A stretch of DNA of 64,000 bases, from contig NC_088873.1 of assembly GCF_032884065.1 (NCBI RefSeq), positions 1,302,001 through 1,366,000 on the forward strand, written 5' to 3'. Made by a program: the position numbers and the translations under genes. Shown here piece by piece: positions 33,832-44,280 of this stretch (positions are counted from its first letter, which is position 1; every line of letters starts with the position of its first letter). The notes beneath the pieces are model-generated. The model worked only from the letters and a program-made list of their open reading frames with translations. It was not told the DNA's origin and did no database searches. Origin of the DNA: Artemia franciscana (Eukaryota; Arthropoda; Branchiopoda; Anostraca; Artemiidae).

Positions 33832-34984
33832 TTACGGTTTTGGGATGAGCTTGCATGGAGTGTACTGTTCAGCTTTGTTTAGCAGTAATTCCTTGAAGCA
33901 TTGCCATTGTTGTTCTAAAGAGCTGATTTGGACATCATCCCAGGAGATGTTGCTGAGATCCATTCTAATCTTCTCATAGTCTATGAAGGTCCTTTTGATG
34001 TAGCTGTTAGTTACTTTGAGGAATGTTATTTTTATTTCTATGGCAACATGGTCGCTTTTCCTGATTTGGGTCATGTACTTAGTATAAAGAAGGGATTCTG
34101 GTCTTATAAGAAATATTAGGTCTAGGAGGCTTGGAAGCTGCCCGCTCATGAAACGGGTCGGTTGGTCGACAATATGGTGGAGGCAAGTATCATGGATCAT
34201 ATCTATGATGGGATTCACAGTATCAGAGCTTACATAGAGGAGTTGGTCTTTCGAGGTGATGGTCGGCAGGTTGAAGTCGCCTGCAATTAATAGGTAACCC
34301 TTATGGGTGTCTGCAATCTTCCAAATGAGCTCAGCTAGCTTTGCATCTGTTTGTTCAGGTGAAGATGATGATGGGCTTCTGTACACACAGCCAATTCTAA
34401 CAGTGGGATGGTTTTTACTCTGTGGAACAGAAATATCAAAGAACATTGTTTCAGCATAAGGGCATCCACTGGGATGTACAATAGGAGTTACAAAATATGA
34501 GGATTTGGCTAATGCAAGTGTTCCGTGGCAGCAATGACTAGATAATAGATTGGATATAGTGGTAATCTTGCAGATTAACATGTGAGTCTAGGAGCTGGTT
34601 TATTGAGTTCTTAGGACAGACCTCAGTAAGTAGTATAACATCATAGTTATTTGCATAAATCATAGATTTCAGCTCGTTGATTTTGTTAGGAAGTTGGTCA
34701 ACATTTGCGATTAGAGCGGAAAAATCTTGACTTACTTGCTTCCTTTTTAAGTTAGATACTTCCTTTTGGTAATTGTGGATATTTTGGACTGGCTCATCTT
34801 CAATAGACAAGAAAGTGCTGCAGGATCTACTATCGTCGGTTGGACTGGTGCTTTCATTTGTGAAGGACTTGAACGAATCAGGACTGGATGAATAAGAAAG
34901 TTCATCAATACTTATTAGTTTATCAATATTCACTTTGTCACTATTTACACTATGCACAGAGCTAGCAGATGGAGCAACTAACAT
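33832..34984 (-). pseudogene. LINE ORF2 apurinic-type endonuclease domain
   Basis: Minus-strand reading from the ATG at 34984: a Ser-rich leader, then NVDQLPNKINELKSMI, NYDVILLTEVCPKN (catalytic Glu), GCVYRSPSSSSPEQ, LIAGDFNLPTI (Asp/Asn) and KSDHVAIEIKI (the terminal Asp-His). These are the ordered motifs of the APE-type endonuclease that nicks target DNA. A frame change near 34540-34580 separates the first part from the rest. All recognisable catalytic residues remain. Confidence 0.88.
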
Positions 34985-36017
34985 TCCATGGTCTGGTGAG
35001 AGTATCCCCCACCCTGGCGCATAGAGTTTTTTGAGACGATCTTTCCGTGGTTGATAGCTAAGTTCGGCTCTCCTAGTTCAGTTTGGCGTCTGAGTTCAGT
35101 GGCTAAGACTTTTCTTTTCTCCCGGTCTTCCCATGACGCATCTGCCCTAAACTGAATTTCTTGACGAAGCTTGTAAGATCTTTGTAGAATGCGTTTTTTC
35201 AAGTTTAGATTTTGGACAGAGAAAAGAATGGGAGGGGGTCTGTTGTGGGTTCATTCTTGATAGCTTGCTCCTGCTTGTCTGATGGGTTGCTGAGTGGCCC
35301 CAACCTTTTTTACAGGTGGCTATTGGCTTATAATGCGTCTTACATTAGTGATGTTTGCGTTCAGAATTTTGTATTGCTCTGTAAGATATTTCTCAATGAA
35401 TGCCTTGTTGCTGTTTATTCCTAGCTGCAGGGGTACACCATAAGCAACTAGGTTAAATTTCCTGCTATCTCTGTCTCTTTCCTGTCTAAACAGTCTGCGG
35501 ACTTCGTCTTCAAGGTGGGAATCAATGGCCTGTTTGATCTTGGATGTTTCCTGCAGCATTGCTGCTTCGACATGTTGTTTAACTTCTAGGATAGTACACT
35601 TTTCCGCCATGTTTTCTCAAGGTCATCAACACGCTCTTTGATTTCAACTATGCTTTCGGTTATATCACGTCTAAGCTCCTCTACCACTCCTTTAACTATG
35701 TCTGCAATAGCCGAAGCACTTGGGACCTTGGATGTTATAAGGCTCAAGATTTCAGCTAAGGAAGGGGGGTCTGCTGATGTACCAGAGTGCTTGCAAACCA
35801 GACAGTACCACTACATATCTCCAATGGTTGACATCTTTGTAAAGAGTTCATACTCTGGGATGGACCTGTTTATGCATTCTATACACAGCCATTTTTCACA
35901 TCCATCGCTTAATACGGCTCTAGATTCTGGCTCTAGACCTTGTTTGCAGCCTGCGCAGAAATCTAGAGACTTTTTTGGACTGGATAATTTCCGTTTGCGG
36001 TCTCGTTTAGGAGCCAT
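34978..36017 (-). pseudogene. LINE ORF1 with PHD-like finger, coiled coil and RRM-like domain
   Basis: The ATG at 36017 starts MAPKRDRKRKLSSPKK, then a PHD-like cysteine module: CAGC, SDGCEKWLCIEC, and finally WYCLVC after a gap. Downstream come a coiled coil (VEELRRDITESIVEIKERVD), then EVRRLFRQERDRDSRKFNLV leading into an RRM-like YGVP segment. A basic C-terminal domain follows (RILQRSYKLRQEIQFRADA, KRKVLATELRRQTELGEPN). It ends TAG at 34978. PHD-bearing ORF1 proteins with RRM domains are known from CR1-group LINEs. Frame changes near 35810 and 35610 and in 35200-35320 break it. ORF1 and ORF2 overlap by 7 bases (ATG of ORF2 at 34984). Confidence 0.75.
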
Positions 36018-36103
36018 GTTTTTCGCGCAACTTTTTGGATTCACGCTCTTGTCGGTCTTTTTCTTTATTTCTTATTCTGTGGCTGGCGCAAAATAAATCG
36101 CGG

Positions 36104-36154
36104 CGCGAATGAAAATGCAGCACGTATGAAAATCCAGCGCGAATGAAAACGCAG
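36104..36154 (-). repeat. 17 bp tandem repeats in LINE L-c 5' UTR
   Basis: Three units of the type GCGAATGAAAATGCAG occur just upstream of ORF1 of the minus-strand LINE. Tandem 5' UTR units often mark the internal promoter of LINEs; that role is inferred. Confidence 0.6.
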
Positions 36155-36219
36155 GGTTAAAATTAAATTAAAAATTAATCGCCTTCTTTAAATATTTACT
36201 GGATTGGACCTGTAGGAAG

Positions 36220-37320
36220 TGCTGATACCCAAATCGCTTATCCCCAGCAGTTTAAGGACAAGTATTGTGAAACATTAAATCAATAAAAGCAGATATAACC
36301 AGGATACTAGTTGTAGATGAGATGCAAAAGTATGAAATTGACTTCTCTTTTTGTCTGATACTTGGATCTCTGATTGGGGTATTTAAACTATTATTAGCCC
36401 ATCAAATGGGCTGTACTACCAGTATTATTCAGGGATAGATGACAACTCTGATTAAGGTGTTTATGTCACCAACTTAGAATATGCTGATGACATTGCTATT
36501 GCTGAAGATGATCCACTGAAAGCCCAAATGATGATGGACAAAGTTGTATACTACTCTGCTATGGTCAGATTAAGAATAACCCAATAAATACCAAAGTGGT
36601 GTCTGCCAATTCTCAGAGTCTCACTTCTATATCCCTAGATGGTAACAGTATCAAGCAAGTTATAGATTTTGTCTATCTTGGATCCATTGTGGATTTGGAG
36701 GGGGAATCAGATCAAGAAATTGAAAGGCATATTTGCCTAGCCTCTGCAAGTTTTCTCATCTCTATAAATCACTGTGGAAATGTTGAAGCATAAGCCTCAC
36801 TACAAAAATTAGACTCTACAAGGTGATTGTCAGAAGTACTCTCCTATATGGATACAAAATATAGGCTGTCAAAGCCCAAAATAGTAGTAAACTAGATATA
36901 TTGGATCATGACTTCTTTTCTGTATTCTATGCATCCAGCACCATGTATAATTGATCCAAGAAGAAGATACGTGAGCACTGTTAAGCAACCATACTGCAGA
37001 AATCGGAAAGAGATGTCAGCTTGTGTGACTGGACCATTGTCTACACTGTGAAGACTACCAATGCATCTCAAAGTTTGCTATTTAAGCACAGCTGCTTGAA
37101 AATTGGAAACATCAAACTAGAGGCCAGATGAAAGATTAGTGGTCAGTGATCAAAAACAGTATACTGATACTTAGAGGCTTCTGCCTCTTTGATTGACTCT
37201 GGAACAGTGACTGACTGTACCATATCAAAGCTGTTGCACATACCTTTGCCTCAAGGAAAACTCCAGTTGGAGAAATTATGGATGCTGGGACAGGTGGAGC
37301 ATCATCTAGTCCCTGTTAAA
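36220..37320 (+). pseudogene. RTE-like LINE, 3' half of RT (plus strand)
   Basis: Plus-strand pieces read YADDIAIAEDDPLKAQMMMD (RT motif C), then SANSQSLTSISLDG, VIDFVYLGSIVDLEGES, DQEIERHICLASASF, then KIRLYKVIVRSTLLYGY, LDILDHDFFSVFYA and further RTE-type C-terminal text to about 37310. Many stops and frame changes are present. The text is typical of the RTE group common in arthropods. The 5' part is missing: the RT motif A/B region is hardly visible before 36470, so it is probably truncated against the 5' end of the neighbouring LINE. Confidence 0.8.
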
Positions 37321-38959
37321 ATTAAAATTAAGTAAGTTATTAGACAAAGCTGTTGCCTTGTTAGTTGGGTGAGGAGAGACCCAATATTATAAAGCTATAC
37401 ACAAGGAGGCGAACTTATTTACAAGTAGAAAACAGCTATCATTACTACATCAAACCTTTCACTGACAGACTGGAGAGTATCTGCCCTATTCTGAATCTTC
37501 TGAAGTGATTCCGGTAATATTATGGAGTAACAAAATACTGCAAGCACTCGTGTCTGGTGATTGGATGCTTATAGATTCTATAAAGTGAGACAATTAAGTT
37601 GGGTAGTAGAAGGGTCTTAACGCAAATGTGATAGTCAATTTAGAATTCTCAAAAGATCGTCTTGTAGGGGCAAGGAGGCATGGGCCTTTTTGTTTTGAGA
37701 TAGCAAGAATCTTTCCCAATTCTGATTTTATCTTGATGTCTTACTTTTGATATATTACCATTTGTAACATGATTTTTCTTTCTTTATGGTACAGATATAT
37801 ATGTGTATTTCAAAGCTGATAAGCATAGATACAAGACTGATATAAATAAATAAAAAATTCCTATTTACATGCCTCCATATCTTTTGAAATAAACCTGCAT
37901 ACTGCCACTATGTATCTAAGAGAGGTTGACTTGAGGATCCTCAAATCAACATCGCTATTTAAAAGTCATGATTTATTTGAACAAGTGAAAATTTTTGAAC
38001 CGTCAAAAATGGGCAGGTCAAATGTATAACCCAAAACATGTAAATTTCCAATGGCTGGAAATGAACAACCAAGACCAATCAGAACAGCTAAAGCAGACGA
38101 CTTGCAACACCAAGAATGAGAACTATTGTTTACATCAACAAAGTGTGGTGTAAAATCTACTACAAACCTACAAAAATGCTGTAAACTATGCTAGTTAGTC
38201 ATTTGGACCCTTCAACATTGTTTATTTCTCTGTGGAGTCTTCCATTTTCCCAAGGAAAGAGTAGCCAACAAAGGGGATTTGTTTGGAGGTTGCTGCTTGC
38301 ATATTCAAATTGCATTGCCACCTCCACAATTTCTAGATGAATTGGTTTGGCCTTTCAGAGGACTCTACTGGCTCTTTAAAGAGTTCCACAAAAAATGAAA
38401 CTTGAACTCATCTTTTGCTTTTGCTTCATTTAATGTAAGCAATGATCAAACCATCAGTAGTCATAATATTTTCAGCTTCAAAGTAGCTTGACAAATTTAT
38501 CACAGCATCAATTTAGTGGCACATTCATTAGAAGCCCCTAAAGGTGCTTATGAAGCCAAATAACATTGTCGGTTTGATATACGCATACTGTTATTTACTC
38601 CTTAAAGTTGTAATAATCTTTTTTGTGCTCATTAAAGTTATCAGTAATTTCAGTAAAATAAGTTTATTCTGTTTTCAGTAAAATACAAATTATATACTGG
38701 TCTTGAGATGGCATGAGGGTTGTTGGCCCTACTCATGTTGCTTTTTGCTTGTTTTGAGTTTGAATTTATTATTTTTTGTAATTCCTGTTTGTTTTGAAAA
38801 TTATCTATTTACTGATGTTAATTTGTGGTAATTTTATGATTGGAAGATTATTTGACTTTATTTTTGGTTTAATGGAGCTCTTTACTTTTCTTAGAAAAAA
38901 TTTCTTTTGTAGGAACATTTTTTTAAATTATATCTATAAAAATATTTTCTATAAAAAAT
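37321..38959. other. Non-coding stretch
   Basis: No supported gene; AT-rich sequence between two RTE-like fossils. Confidence 0.45.
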
Positions 38960-39245
38960 TTTGAATCCTGACCTCCTATTTGCTTTGCTTCACCACCATG
39001 TTTAAGAAACTCATTTACCACACTATCAGCACATGGAGCATTATTGTTTTTTTAATCCTGTATGTACTGTTGCCAATTCTTCCTCACGAAACAAGTTTTA
39101 CTTCACATCCAAGGTATCACGAACTTTTTCATTATCCTCAATATCTTTTCCTGCAACTGTATCTTGATCTGGCACATTCTCAAAATGTTCCACCCATTTC
39201 TCTTTAACTCCTTCTCTATCACCAATTGTGGCCCTGTTCCTATCT
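38960..39245 (-). pseudogene. RTE-like LINE (minus), part 2
   Basis: Minus strand: RATIGDREGVKEKWVEHFEN, then VPDQDTVAGKDIEDNEKV, DTLDVK, NLFREEELATV and NAPCADSVVNEFLKHGG, the linker and the start of the RT of RTE-type LINEs. The upstream part continues at 40493-40905 after removal of the R1 element. Stops and small indels are present. Confidence 0.8.
39240..39245. other. Left 6 bp target-site duplication (CTATCT) of R1 copy c
   Basis: CTATCT is repeated exactly at 40493-40498. Excising 39246-40498 rejoins the interrupted RTE reading frame (LVSVDRN then RATIGDREG). Confidence 0.75.
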
Positions 39246-40492
39246 TTCAAACAGTTCGTGGTAACGAACTGTAGTAAGGAGCAACCCGGCTCAATAGTAA
39301 CCAAAACTCTAAAAAATGGAATTTTGATACCAATAGCTACATCAAAAGAATCGCATTTTAATGCTGGTTTTAAATATATAAGTTTCATCAAGTTTAGTCT
39401 TACCCATCAAAAGTTACGAGCCTAAGAAAATTTGCGTTATTTTAGAAAATAGGGGGAAACACCCCCTAAAAGTAATAGAATCTTAACGAAAATCACACCA
39501 TCAGATTCAGCGTATCAGAGAACCCTACTGTAGAAGTTTCGAGCTCCTATCTACAAAAATGTAGAATTTTGCATTTTTTGCCAGAAGGCAGATCACGGAT
39601 GCGTGTTTATTTGTTTATTTGTTTATTTGTTTTTTTTTGTTTTTTTTCCCAGGGGTGATCTTATCGACCCAGTTGTCCTAGAATGTTGCAAGAGGGCTCA
39701 TTCTAGCGGAAATGAAAAGTTCTAGTGCCCTTTTTAAGTGACCAAAAAAATTGGAGGGCACCTAGGCCCCCTCCCACGCTAATTATTTTCCCAAAGTCAA
39801 CGGATCAAAATTCTGAGAAAGCCATTTTATTCAGCGTAGTCGAAAAACTTTATAACTATGTCTTTGGGGACGACTTACTCCCCCACAGTCCCCGTGGGAG
39901 GGGCAACAAGTTACAAACTTTGACCTGTGCTTACATATAGTAATGGTTATTGGGAAGTATACAGGCGTTTTCAGGAGGATTTTTTTGGTTGGGGGAGGGG
40001 TTGAGAAGAGGGGGATACGCTGGGGGAACTTTCCATAACAATTAAAAAATAAATGTGAAAAAGCTTTTTCAGCTGGAAGTAAGGAACAGCAATAAAACTT
40101 AAAACAAACAGAAATTATTACCCATATGAGGGGCTCACCTCCTTCTAATACCTCGCTCTTTACTCTAAAGTATTTTTAGTCATTTCAACTATTTATTCTA
40201 CGGATTTTGTGATTCAGGGGTCATTCTTAATGAATTGGGACAAAATTTAAGCTTTAGTGTAAAGAGCGAGGTACTGACGATGGGGCGAATCCCCTCATAT
40301 ATGTAATAAAAACATGAGAATACAAAAGTTCTTTACGTAAGCTAATTTATAAGTTACGTAAATCTTTTACCAATAAAAAGATTCGTAAAAAATTAAAAGT
40401 TCTAGTTGCCTTTTTAATTAACCAAAAAATCGGAGGGCAACTAGGCTTCGTCCCCCGCTTTTTTTTTCTCAAAATCATTCGATCAAAATTTG
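39246..40492 (+). mobile_element. R1 repeat element, copy c, with exact target duplication
   Basis: A 1,247 bp non-coding element starting TTCAAACAGTTCGTGG and ending ATCAAAATTTG, inserted in an RTE LINE. The first 20 bases of the conserved core are themselves a hairpin (CAGTTCGT, GGTA, ACGAACTG). An internal inverted-repeat module lies at about 40060-40320, with arms containing CCTCGCTCTTTACTCTAAAG and TTTAGTGTAAAGAGCGAGG. Relative to the copy at 44281-46040 it lacks the last ~0.45 kb including the terminal hairpin. No terminal inverted repeat and no ORF, so the mobilising machinery is unknown. Confidence 0.8.
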
Positions 40493-40905
40493 CTATCTAC
40501 AGAGACCAGTCTAGTGCATTGAATATTATCACACTCACTCTTATCAACTTTCTTGATACAGTGATTTATTTCTCCTTTTTCAGAAATCATATTCATAGTC
40601 ATCAGTAACTTATTTCTAACCTCAGAGCCACCATATTTAAGAAACTGTGGTCTAGCTGCATCTTCCTAATCCTTGTGAATATTTTCAATGACCTCCACTT
40701 CATACCTCCTTAGTTCATATTTATTGCTTTCTCCACATTCTTTACATTTTTTTCATATGATTTATCTCTCAAATAATTCTTGTACAAGTATCTTCTCATC
40801 TCCATTAAACATAAAGCTTTTTTACTAATATTCCTAGCTGCTTTCCTAACTTTCTCTCCATAGACACCACCAGCAACTTCACAAATTGTTTTCCTAAAAC
40901 TATGT
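40493..40905 (-). pseudogene. RTE-like LINE (minus), part 1
   Basis: Minus-strand text reads CEVAGGVYGEKVRKAARN, SKKALCLMEMRRYLYKNYL, RDKSYE and then, after frame changes, CTRLVSVDRN running into the part at 38960-39245. This is the region between endonuclease and RT in RTE-type elements. It ends against another R1 fragment at 40906. Confidence 0.75.
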
Positions 40906-41105
40906 TAAAGTCCGACTCTCTGACTTTACGCTACAAGTCTGTCTCTTTCTCACAACTCTACTTTTTAAAACTGTAAAGACAATTTAGCATAAAGTGTGAG
41001 GCGTTGAGGAGGGGACTGCCCCTTTCATATACAGAATAATTTCTGTTCATTTTAAGTTTTGATGTCGCTCCTTACTTTTGGTTAAAAAAACTTATTTTTT
41101 ATTTA
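40906..41105. mobile_element. R1 fragment d (terminal hairpin module)
   Basis: Matches the terminal hairpin module of R1: ACTCTACTTTTTAAAACTG, GAGGCGTTGAGGAGGGGAC, ATATACAGAATAATTTCTG and CTCCTTACTTTTGG. The left arm is short and degraded. Confidence 0.7.
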
Positions 41106-41208
41106 ATCTATTCTTAAAGCTAGAGATTTGGCATGATGCTTTTGCACCAGTCATGGCAAGCCCCCAAAATACCTCGTATTAGGTAGACTTGACTGTAGAT
41201 ACAACCTA

Positions 41209-41290
41209 TGCAACAGTTGCAACATCTGCAACAGTTGCAACATCTGCAACAGTTGTGCACATCTGCAACAGTTGTGCAAATCTTGAGAGT
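41209..41290. repeat. Minisatellite, ~18 bp unit
   Basis: About four units of GCAACAGTTGCAACATCT, the later units with an extra TG (GTTGTGCACATCT). Confidence 0.85.
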
Positions 41291-41948
41291 TCATGAAGGC
41301 TAGTCTCCAAGACGTGTGTTTGCCTAGATTTTTTTTGGCCTAGGAAGCTATGTATTCTGATAAAAGAGAGCCACCATCAGATTCTTTTTTTGTGAATTGG
41401 AAGGCAAGCATGGGACTGTAAATTGAGCCTCTTGTTTTAATTTATTTTTTCAAACTTCCTTGCGAAAGCCCGAATGTATTTTACCAGTAGTTTACTGAGT
41501 AGCTCTATGCTGTAACAGAATCTATTGGTCCATTTGTTTGAAAAAAAAAAGATACAGTAATATACATAACCTCAGAAGGTAAGAGCTGCAGCCAAACATA
41601 CATACAAACATTTTTTTGTAGGCAGGGTCAGCAAATTCAAAAATGCAATATATACTCAATATGTAAAGCACATTATAGAATTGTCAACATTTTGGACTAT
41701 ATGGGAATCCGTACCCAAACGCTCCCCTGTTTGCATCATGCTAATTAATAACTGGTATGCATCAATGGCAATTAAATAATGATTAAAAAACAAATCAAGA
41801 ACAATTGGCTGACAAAATAATTTTATTTGTTAATATCGTTTACTTTGAGGTTTCGCAAACAATAGAAACAACACAAAACTAAGAATGAACATTTTCATGT
41901 CAGTAAACTAATTCAAGATTTTCGAGCTCTATGATAGCATAGCTTCTT
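41291..41948. other. Non-coding stretch
   Basis: Nothing assignable; AT-rich sequence before the R1 array. Confidence 0.4.
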
Positions 41949-43111
41949 TTCAAACAGTTCGTGGTAACGAACTGTAGTAAGGAGCGATCCGGCTCAATAG
42001 TAACCAAAACTCTAAAAAATTGAAGTTTGATATCAATAGCTATATCAAAAGAATCGCATTTTAATACTGATTTTAAATATATAAGTTCCATCAAGTTTAG
42101 TCTTACCCATCAAAAGTTACGAGCCTGAGAAAATTTGCCTTATTTAGGAAAATAGGAGGAAACACCCCCTAAAAGTCGTAGGATCTTAACGAAAATGACA
42201 CCATCAGATTCAGCGTATCAGAGAACCCTACTGTAGAACTTTCAAGCTCCTATCTACAAAAGTGTGGATTTTTGTATTTTTTTGCCAGAAGACAAATCAC
42301 GGGTGCGTGTTTATTTGTTTGTTTTTATTTTTTTCTTTTCCCCAGGGGTCATCGTATCGACCAAGTGGTCCTAGAATGTCGCAAGAGGGCTCATTCTAAC
42401 GGAAATGAAAAGTTCTAGTGCCCTTTTTAAGTGACCAAAAAAATTGGAGGGCATCTAGGCCCCCTCCCACGCTCATTTTTTTCCCAAAGTCAACGGATCA
42501 AAATTTTGAGATAGCCATTTTGTTCAGCATAGTCGAAAACCATAATAACTATGTCTTTGGGGATGACTTACTCCCGCACAGTCCCTGGGGGAGGGGCTGC
42601 AAGTTACAAACTTCGACCAGTGTTTACATATAATAATGGTTATTGGGAAGTGTACAGACGTTTTCAGGAGGATTTTTTGGGTTTTGGGGGTAGGGTTGAG
42701 GGGAAGAGGCTATGTGGGAGGATCTTTCCTTGGAGAGATATGTCATGGGGAAGAAAAATTCAATGAAAAGGGCGCAGGACGAATCTGGTCACGTTAGAAA
42801 AAAACGTCAAATTCAGAGCTTAATATACAATGCTGGGTGTTTGGAGCCTCTCTATTATGGAGCATAATTTAAAACTAACACAACTATACGAGCGATAAAA
42901 CATATATACCACGACCATAACTCAACTAACGAAAGAACTGCTAAGAGATAACACAACTATAAAGCGAAAACAGGTGAAAACTAACGGGGAAATAAACGAA
43001 CTAAGAGGTGGAAGGGGCCCAGAGAAAAAATATAATCCTTTTCCAATTTTGAGCCTAACTTCCGCAAAGGAGTAATAATGTCAGTAGCCCCGAAATACCG
43101 AATTATTTTCT
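41949..43111 (+). mobile_element. R1 tandem array, copy 1 plus spacer
   Basis: Starts TTCAAACAGTTCGTGG. The first ~850 bases are R1. From about 42836 to 43111 follows a spacer beginning near CAATGCTGGGTGTTTGG that is not part of other R1 copies. The left part (to ~42270) resembles the diverged copy at 39246; the right part is almost identical to copy 2. Confidence 0.85.
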
Positions 43112-44280
43112 TTCAAACAGTTCGTGGTAACGAACTGTAGTAAGGAGCGACCCGGCTCAATAGTAAACGAAACTGTAAATAATAGAATTTTGATGCTAAA
43201 ATATACATCAAAAGATACGGATTTTCCTGCTGATTTTAAATATATAAGTTTCATCAAATTTGGTCTTTGTCAACAAAAGTTACGAGCCTGAGAAAATTTG
43301 TCTTCCTTTAGAAAATAGGGGAAAACACCCCCTAAAAGTCACACAATCTTAACAAAAATCACACCATCACATTCAGCATATCAGAGAACCCTATAGCAAA
43401 ATTTTCAAGCTCCTTTCTACAAAAATGTGGATTTTTGTATTTTTTTGCCAGAAGACAAATCACGGGTGCGTGTTTATTTGTTTGTTTTTATTTTTTTCTT
43501 TTCCCCAGGGGTCATCGTATTGACCAAGTGGTCCTAGAATGTCGCAAGAGGGCTCATTCTAACGGAAATGAAAAGTTCTAGTGCCCTTTTAAAGTGGCCA
43601 AAAAATTGGAGGGCATCTAGGCCCCCTCCCACGCTCATTTTTTTCCCAAAGTCAACGGATCAAAATTTTGAGATAGCCATTTTGTTCAGCATAGTCGGAA
43701 ACCATAATAACTATGTCTTTGGGGATGACTTACTCCCGCACAGTCCCTGGGGGAGGGGCTGCAAGTTACAAACTTCGACCAGTGTTTACATATAATAATG
43801 GTTATTGGGAAGTGTACAGACGTTTTCAGGGGGATTTTTTGGGTTTTGGGGGTAGGGTTGAGGGGAAGAGGCTATGTGGGAGGATCTTTCCTTGGAGAGA
43901 TATGTCATGGGGAGGAAAAATTCAATGAAAAGGGCGCAGGGCGCAGGACGAATCTGGTCACGTTAGAAAAAAACGTCAAATTCAGAGCTTAATATACAAT
44001 GCTGGGTGTTCGGAGCCTCTCTATTATGGAGCATAATTTAAAACTAACACAACTATACGAGCGATAAAACATATATACCACGACCATAACTCAACTAACG
44101 AAAGAACTGCTAAGAGATAACACAACTATAAAGCGAAAACAGGTGAAAACTAACGGGAAAATAAACGAACTAAGAGGTGGAAGGGGCCCAGAGAAAAAAT
44201 ATAATCCTTTTCCAATTTTGAGCCTAACTTCCGCAAAGGAGTAATAATGTCAGTAGCCCCGAAATACCGAATTATTTTCT
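43112..44280 (+). mobile_element. R1 tandem array, copy 2 (hybrid)
   Basis: Period 1,163 from copy 1 and 1,169 to copy 3. Its left part (43112 to ~43430) matches copy 3, sharing ACTGTAAATAATAGAATTTT and TTTTCCTGCTGATTTTAAA. Its right part (~43431 to 44280, including the spacer) matches copy 1 nearly base for base, so it is a recombination hybrid of its two neighbours. Confidence 0.85.

Larger units (their letters stand above)
32717..36160 (-). pseudogene. CR1-like LINE L-c, 5' portion (ORF1, endonuclease, RT start)
   Basis: Continuation of the LINE at 27306-28403; together about 4.5 kb and nearly full length. From the 5' end (high coordinates): short 17 bp repeats, ORF1 (36017-34978), ORF2 endonuclease (34984-33832), linker with KKEINQKKRQWKKYKKHPS, then RT with LDTNKSPGPDSLHPRLLKE, PVFKKGNCSKPENYQPIS and LSPKQHGFQLGKS, up to motif A at the right junction with the nested LINE. 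Frameshifts and stops interrupt ORF1 and ORF2. A duplicated segment (33286-33420 and 33445-33600) repeats the region around KPENY-upstream linker text. Confidence 0.9.

Noticed and set aside
42418-43992. Repeated open frames of about 71 codons in the R1 copies
   Set aside because: They recur because R1 is repeated. Copies differ by frame-disrupting changes, most have no good start context, and codon positions show no constraint.
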